Shown here: one piece after another, positions 20,398-24,871 of the stretch
Position numbering within the stretch: position 1 is the stretch's first letter
How the letters are laid out: every line of letters starts with the position of its first letter
From: Paraglomus occultum
Lineage: Eukaryota; Glomeromycota; Glomeromycetes; Paraglomerales; Paraglomeraceae
Length of the DNA: 24,871 nt
NCBI GenBank assembly: GCA_910592205.1
Contig: CAJVPJ010000446.1
Span: 1 to 24,871, forward strand
Direction of reading: 5' to 3'
Made by a program: the position numbers and the translations under genes
The notes under the pieces: model-generated
Told to the model about the DNA's origin: nothing
Database searches by the model: none
The model's input: only the letters and a program-made list of their open reading frames with translations

Positions 20398-20718
20398 GCA
20401 AAGGATTGCGCAAATGCGGCATACTTTTACAACGGCGGTCAACGAGCTTCGAGAACACAATTTCCATTACAAAACTCTTTTGCATTAACTGTTCACAAGA
20501 CACAGGGCCTCACACTACCTTGCGTATCTTTAGCACTCGACCAAAGTCTATTCTCAGCAGGACAAGCTTATGCCGCCCTAAGTAGATGCCCAACATGGGA
20601 ACATGTTCAAATTATGAGTCTACATAGGGACGCATTCAAAACTGACCCCGAAGTAATAAAAGAATACCAACGCTTACAACAAATAGCCACTAATATTAAT
20701 AATATTATAACTGATTAA
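20398..20718 (+). pseudogene. PIF1/Helitron helicase C-terminal fragment (copy 2)
   Basis: An open frame of about 107 codons ends at TAA 20716-20718 and overlaps no stop. Its start is unclear. It reads RTQFPLQNSFALTVHKTQG, the region leading into SF1B motif V, then LALDQSLFSAGQAYAALSRC, with motif VI (AYAALSR). About 50 charged residues follow. It is the most complete PIF1 tail in the window and has no internal frameshift. Helicase motifs I to IV are absent because OB-like sequence lies directly upstream in another frame, so on its own it cannot be an active helicase. It immediately precedes the Helitron 3' end, the normal position of the helicase C-terminus in these elements. Confidence 0.8.
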
Positions 20719-20898
20719 ACATATGATATGTAAACAAACTATTATTAAAAGAAACATAAAACGTACTAACTAAAATATAATACGTCAATCTACTATCATC
20801 ATGTCAAACTTACCCGCCATAACTATCTAATCAAACTACCATCGCATTTATTTAACTACACGCACTTTACATCCAATTAACATTGTAAAGATGTCACG

Positions 20899-20939
20899 AC
20901 CGGCCGATGAAATCGGCCGGTAGCACGAGTCACTTCTAG
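20899..20939 (+). repeat. Helitron 3' terminus: hairpin plus CTAG
   Basis: The stem ACCGGCCGAT (20899-20908) pairs perfectly with ATCGGCCGGT (20912-20921) around a 3-nt GAA loop. Fourteen bases later comes CTAG (20936-20939), and then T. GC-rich hairpin, short spacer, CTRR end and T as the next base together are the Helitron termination signature. Confidence 0.85.
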
Positions 20940-20942
20940 TTA

Positions 20943-21602
20943 ATATGTAATTACAGAAATAGAGGCAGGCATTGTAGTTTTATCAGAAGAAGAATAGGCA
21001 TGTTTAGAAAATATATGTACAGAGAAACTTTTTAGTTTAATAAAAGTGAGGATAATCTGGCTTGCTCATTTATTATTATGTCTTTTTTTTTCTGTGTATA
21101 GATGTTGTCACTGAATTGCAAAATTTGTTTATCTTTACAAATATGGCATGTGATTTGTTTACTGTTCAACAAGTACCACATCAGCTCCAGCTCAGGTGTT
21201 CTGACCTGAACATTTCTACATAATAATAAATATGACTTAATGTGGCATAATATAAGAACTTATATTCATATTCAGAAAACTTAACGCGGCATAAAAATAA
21301 GAACTTAGATTCATATTCATATTCATAGAAAAATTACTGACTAATATTACATGCTAAAAATATAACAGCTATAAATTGATTGACCCAAAGTATGATTACA
21401 TGATACAATGTAATTGAGTGAGTGCAACTAACTCTTTGTTATAAAAACTGTCAATTACAGGTGGGAGGGGAAACACAAGAAAAATTGACATGTTAAAGCA
21501 TGCTGACATGAAATTAAGAGCACAAAGATATTTTGTACATGCATAATAAAAAGCTAAAATTGATTATATAATACTGTAACAGTTTGGTTTTTGGTTTTTG
21601 TG
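20943..21602 (+). repeat. Left arm of the long inverted repeat
   Basis: It matches the reverse complement of 22541-23209. It contains two tandem units beginning ACTTAATGTGGC / ACTTAACGCGGC (about 21236 and 21282), each followed by ATAAGAACTTA. It has few CpG sites. Where the right arm has CpG it usually shows TpG or CpA. Confidence 0.85.
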
Positions 21603-21955
21603 GGTTTCTTCCTGATTATATCTTCAAGACAATAAAGATTAGAATAGTTGTGATTATTTACTTTCTACAAACAATAACTTTTATCACATGTTAAACTCCT
21701 GAAACTAAAATACTAACATACTACTGCACTATGTCATCATTATGAATAAATAAACCCAATAACAATAATAATCTTAATAAAAACATAAACAATCTTACAA
21801 ATTATTTACAAACAATACATCATATGACAATACTTATCAGGAAAAAAAAAACATTATGCAATTCAACTGCCTATATTAATATATTCACTTTCTCATATAA
21901 AAAGGCAACTTTTGTTTAAATTCACTGCTACATCCAATATGTTTTTATTTCTATT
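21603..21955. other. AT-rich centre before the OB-like gene
   Basis: Very AT-rich sequence with poly-A runs. No frame or motif was seen. It could hold the promoter of the downstream gene remnant, but nothing specific supports that. Confidence 0.3.
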
Positions 21956-22581
21956 TTGACTTCCAAATATGATTGCGAACATTCAACCATATTAATATTG
22001 TACATAACATCTATCTCTGAACAAACACTTTCTAATTCTAATAAGATATTACAGAAAGGTACCACCGCATGTAAAGTCAACAGTGCTGGTGACTTTCTCA
22101 ACATTCAATTCACATTATGGTTACCATCTGACAAATTACCTGAAGAAGACTATTATGTTGAAAAACTCTACACAGATTCTATATTAATATGTTTTGTTAC
22201 TGGAAAATTTAAAATGTTAAATAATGGATCCCTGGAACTCATTCTTTCATCCTGCAAGAGTGTATTAATAGAAAAAGAAAAAATGCCAGTGTAAGCCCAT
22301 TATCTATTTATTGGGAAAAATCAAGGAGGCTTGTAGCACTACTGATTTAGGATATCACTTAACTCTCGAAGTCAAACCATACTTATCATCCGAACCGTGG
22401 ATGTCGTACGTCTACAACAAAAACGAACGAGACTGACGAGGAGATAAGCGGTGAGAAAGATACAATCTCGTCGGTGGAAGCGGTAGATATATCGAAGGAG
22501 TCGGATAAACGGGAAGAAAGTACTCCGCAACAGAGACAGTCAGGAAAAAACCAAAAACCAAACTGTTACGGTATTATATAA
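21956..22581 (+). pseudogene. OB-fold-like protein (copy 3), frameshifted, inside the long-IR element
   Basis: An open frame without ATG (TTG at 21956) runs to TAA 22292-22294. It contains NIQFTLWLPSDKLPEED and then VTGKFKMLNNGSLELILSSC. From 22335 another frame reads GYHLTLEVKPYLSSEPWMSY to TGA 22434-22436. From 22423 a third frame continues as an acidic-to-basic tail with TDEEISGEKD and QQRQSGKNQKP, to TAA 22579-22581. The first two blocks align by eye with copy 2, so this is a diverged homologue with at least two frameshifts. The tail is CpG-rich and runs into the right arm. Single-strand DNA binding is inferred, not shown. Confidence 0.5.
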
Positions 22582-23209
22582 TCGATTTTAGCCTTTTATT
22601 ATGCATGTAGAAAATATCTTTGTGCTCTTAATTTCATAGTCAGCATGCTTTAACATGTTAATTTTTCTTGTGTTTCCCCTCCCGCCCGTAATCGACGGTT
22701 TTTATAACAAAGAGTTAGTTGGACTCACTCGATTACGTCGTATTACTATTACGTAATCATACTTTGGGTCAATCAATTTGTAGCTGTTATATTTTTAGCA
22801 CGTAATATTAGTCAGTAATTTTTCTATGAATACGAATACGAATCTAAGTCCTTATTTTACGCCGCATTAAGTTTTCTATGAATATAAATATAAGTTCTTA
22901 TTTTACGCCACATTAAGTCATATTTATTATTATGTGTAAATGTTCAGGTCAGAACACCTGAGCTGGAGCTGATGTGGTACTTGTTGAACAGTAAACAAAT
23001 CACATGCCATTTTGTAAAGATAAACAAATTTTGCAATTCAGTGACAACATCTATCACTTTATTTTTATACACAGAAAAAAAAAGATATAATAATAAATGA
23101 GCAAGCCAGATTATCCTCACTTTTATTAAACTAAAAAGTTTCTCTGTATCTATATTTTCTAAACATGCCTAAAACTACAATGCCTGCCTCTATTTCTGTA
23201 ATTACATAT
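22541..23209 (-). repeat. Right arm of the long inverted repeat
   Basis: The inverted partner of 20943-21602. It keeps many more CpG dinucleotides than the left arm, for example four within 22681-22699 where the left arm has none. Its first about 40 bases overlap the 3' end of the OB-like gene. Confidence 0.85.
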
Positions 23210-23392
23210 ATTGCTCAACAAACAATAGAATCAATAAATGAATACACTATACAAAAAGGTCTTGCTTACTGTCACCTACCTGAAAATCATACAAGCAATA
23301 TGATTTACTTACCTTGTACAACAAGAAGAAGAAGTGGATGAATCTGAGAAAAGCAAATCTTTAATTGGTGACAAATTGAATGGAATAACTTA
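23210..23392 (+). pseudogene. Coding-like segment interrupted by the pogo-like element
   Basis: From about 23309 the plus strand reads VQQEEEVDESEKSKSLIG and then DKLNGIT, ending exactly at the TA target of the element starting at 23393. Beyond the element (24147) the frame would continue for only about eight codons to a stop. The rest of the segment shows no recognisable gene. It may be a remnant of an acidic protein gene. I cannot name it. Confidence 0.3.
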
Positions 23393-24146
23393 CAGTTGAA
23401 GCTGTTTATAGTGAATCTGGTTAAACGGAATTCTGGCTGTAGTGAACCAAAATGCTGAAACCCCGAAATTTTATTAAATAATAAATCTGTTTATAGTGAA
23501 TTTTATTAATAAATTTGTTTATAGTGACTGTGAACTTGTTGTTCAAAGCCCCAAATCGAAATTTCATATGATATTCCCGCTTTTTATTGTAGACTGTCAC
23601 ATAAACGTAGCATGGGAAATTATTGTATGATTAGGCCATTAGCCAAATTTAGTTAGTTAATAGTAACCAGACTGTAAAACAATTGCTGAACAATGCTAAC
23701 ATTTCAGCAAATAATTATGTTCACATTGAAGATGAGAACAATTAAATAATCCTTACTGATGAAGATGTAAGAGCAAAAGTGAAGCTGAAATGGTAGAAAG
23801 TTAGAAACAATAAGTAATAGAATGGCCAGTATATCAATTACAATTGACACAGTTTTAAAAAGTTTATATCAACAAGGACCAGAATTTGGCGAAGTTGTCA
23901 AAGAAGTAAAGATTTTGAGAGCATTACACAGATGGGTGGGAGAAAAATCTTAAACAAGTTAGTTTTCACCATTTTGAAGATAAAATGATTGAACAGTAAT
24001 TGGGAGAGTAGTTGGGAATAATAAAAAGGCCATTGTTGCACATGTGTATTTATGTCACATGACATTCATTATAATGAATGCTGGCTATTACTATAGTAAA
24101 CCAAAAGTCTTAGACTGGAACAGTTTACTATAAACAGCTTCAACTG
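23393..24146. mobile_element. Short pogo/Tigger-like element with TA duplications
   Basis: The termini CAGTTGAAGCTGTTTATAGT at 23393-23412 and its perfect inverse at 24127-24146 are flanked by TA at 23391-23392 and 24147-24148. A TGTTTATAGTGA motif recurs just inside the left end (about 23403, 23489, 23516), a typical subterminal binding-site array. At 754 bp it can hold only part of a transposase. It is a non-autonomous deletion derivative. Confidence 0.8.
23720..23955 (+). pseudogene. C-terminal tail of a pogo-like transposase
   Basis: Fragments in different frames read NNYVHIEDENN, ILTDEDVRAKVKLKW and then ITIDTVLKSLYQQGPEFGEV, with a following VKILRALHRW stretch. An acidic LTDE(E/D) segment followed by a helical tail is what ends pogo/Tigger transposases after the DDE core. 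Stops and frameshifts separate the pieces, and the DDE core is absent. Location inside matching TIRs supports the assignment. Sequence similarity alone would be weak. Confidence 0.45.
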
Positions 24147-24148
24147 TA

Positions 24149-24472
24149 CTTATTACATGGAAAATTTACCTAATTTACTCAACAAAGATTTCCTTGACAT
24201 GATAATTATTTCTCATGTCAGGTTGCCTATTGTAATATCTGATTGTCCCGCTTTACCTTTGATTCCACAGTTTATGGCAAGACCATTAATTCCACTTCTG
24301 TGACAACAAGGGCATTTGCATCACTGAGTATCTCAGGAAAGGTGAAGACTGATCAATGAAATCATTATAAAACATCCATCAAATGGACACCTGGCAAAGT
24401 CAATAACAGCAACACAAAAGAATGCTACCATCCAGTTCTAACAATTCACACAAAAAAACTTACTGTATACTT
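24149..24472. other. Unassigned region
   Basis: A 36-codon open piece containing FTFDSTVYGKTINSTSVTTR (about 24251-24355) looks protein-like but is short and unrecognised. Nothing else was identified. Confidence 0.3.
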
Positions 24473-24518
24473 CTGAAAATAAGCACCCCTTTTAACAATA
24501 GGGGGTGCTTATTTTCAG
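24473..24518. repeat. Perfect 17-bp hairpin
   Basis: CTGAAAATAAGCACCCC (24473-24489) pairs perfectly with 24502-24518 around a 12-nt loop. It looks like two transposon termini placed head to head, or a solo fold-back remnant. No flanking element body is evident. A bacterial-type terminator reading is not appropriate in this eukaryotic setting. Confidence 0.85.
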
Positions 24519-24871
24519 AGGTTAGACTTTCGTGTAACAAAATTGAGGTAATCACATGCAAATAGTGTTAATTAATACTATATTAGTAAAATATCTCGAA
24601 TTTTCTAAAAGTGGCAAAAACAAACATGAGCATTTAATATGGCAAGTTTTGACAGAATCAAAAATGTCTTCTAATATTATTGTCAGATCCAATGAATATC
24701 GATAATAATCTTCTGTGATTTCGTTTTTATAGGATCTTTATTGACAACTACGGAAAACCGCTAAAGCTGCTTTTAGACAGCTAGTACATTAATGTTAATG
24801 TGACTAAACTGAATCAACAAAGAAACTTGGCCTAGTGCCTGGTATTTATATAGTTAATTAATGTTAATATT
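24519..24871. other. Right edge, nothing firm
   Basis: AT-rich sequence. A TTTTTATAG followed by a short open stretch (about 24735-24780) could be an exon edge, but there is no recognisable product. The window ends here. Confidence 0.3.

Larger units (their letters stand above)
19875..20939 (+). mobile_element. Helitron 3' portion with intact terminus
   Basis: It consists of an OB-fold-like ORF, the C-terminal end of a PIF1 helicase, and about 220 bp of non-coding DNA. It ends in a 10-bp hairpin followed 14 nt later by CTAG, with T as the next base. That is the canonical Helitron end inserted at an AT dinucleotide. The nuclease, the Walker A part of the helicase and the 5' end are not found, so this is probably a deletion derivative. 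Confidence 0.75.
20943..23209. mobile_element. Long-inverted-repeat (foldback-like) element carrying an OB-like gene
   Basis: A 2267-bp unit starts ATATGTAATTACAGAAATAG at 20943 and ends with the reverse complement at 23209. Its arms of about 660 bp match nearly throughout: 20943-21602 against about 22541-23209. They differ by point changes and small indels, for example about 19 bp extra near 20980. The central about 0.94 kb holds a broken OB-fold-like gene. No transposase was seen, and no clear target duplication beyond a possible TA. Long TIRs suggest a Mutator-like or foldback element that captured the gene. An inverted duplication by another route is possible. Confidence 0.7.

Noticed and set aside
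20306-20503. 65-codon minus-strand frame
   Set aside because: Antisense to the OB-like and PIF1 frames.
20943-23209. Inverted repeat read as a CRISPR or tandem array
   Set aside because: It is a single long inverted pair, not short regularly spaced direct repeats.

Overview
This window looks like AT-rich, gene-poor nuclear DNA from a fungus, most likely an arbuscular-mycorrhizal (Glomeromycotina, Rhizophagus-like) species. That assignment is an inference. It rests on AT-richness, short GT-AG introns, and a characteristic mix of degenerate elements: SCAND3/KRBA2-like integrase proteins, Helitrons with a cysteine-rich N-terminal module, pogo/Tigger elements, a non-LTR retrotransposon, and an HMG-box-like remnant. 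No tRNA, rRNA or CRISPR array was seen. Many open frames in the window lack an ATG and are antisense or chance frames.

Layout, left to right. At 69-344 there is a small TA-flanked inverted-repeat element, and directly beside it a pogo-like transposon with a broken CENP-B/psq-type DNA-binding gene (349-1663). A decayed intron-containing integrase retroelement follows (2098-3565), interrupted or followed by a 5'-truncated LINE that keeps a long reverse-transcriptase frame (about 3569-5822). On the minus strand lies the N-terminal half of a Helitron Rep/helicase (6550-8230), then a CTAG-rich minisatellite (8665-8742). Next come an OB-fold-like fragment (10046-10365), a coding-like stretch (10378-10623) and a PIF1-helicase tail (11103-11320). 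A long stretch with little recognisable content ends at an HMG-box-like, relatively GC-rich remnant and a lone pogo terminus (13955-14457).

The right half holds a psq-HTH remnant (16560-16700) and a second integrase retroelement on the minus strand (16754-18683). Between that retroelement's integrase core and its C-terminal tail sits an apparently intact two-exon, 187-residue gene (17073-17851). Then comes a Helitron 3' part (19875-20939): an OB-fold-like ORF, a PIF1 tail, and a textbook terminus consisting of a 10-bp hairpin followed by CTAG-T. Three bases further on is a 2.27-kb element with inverted arms of about 660 bp that encloses another broken OB-fold-like gene (20943-23209). A pogo-like element with TA target duplications (23393-24146) and a perfect 17-bp hairpin (24473-24518) close the window.

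The most interesting signals are four. The OB-fold-like module recurs, twice upstream of a PIF1 C-terminal tail and once inside the long inverted-repeat element. The Helitron terminus is complete. CpG decay between the two inverted arms is asymmetric. A possibly functional small spliced gene is nested in retroelement debris.
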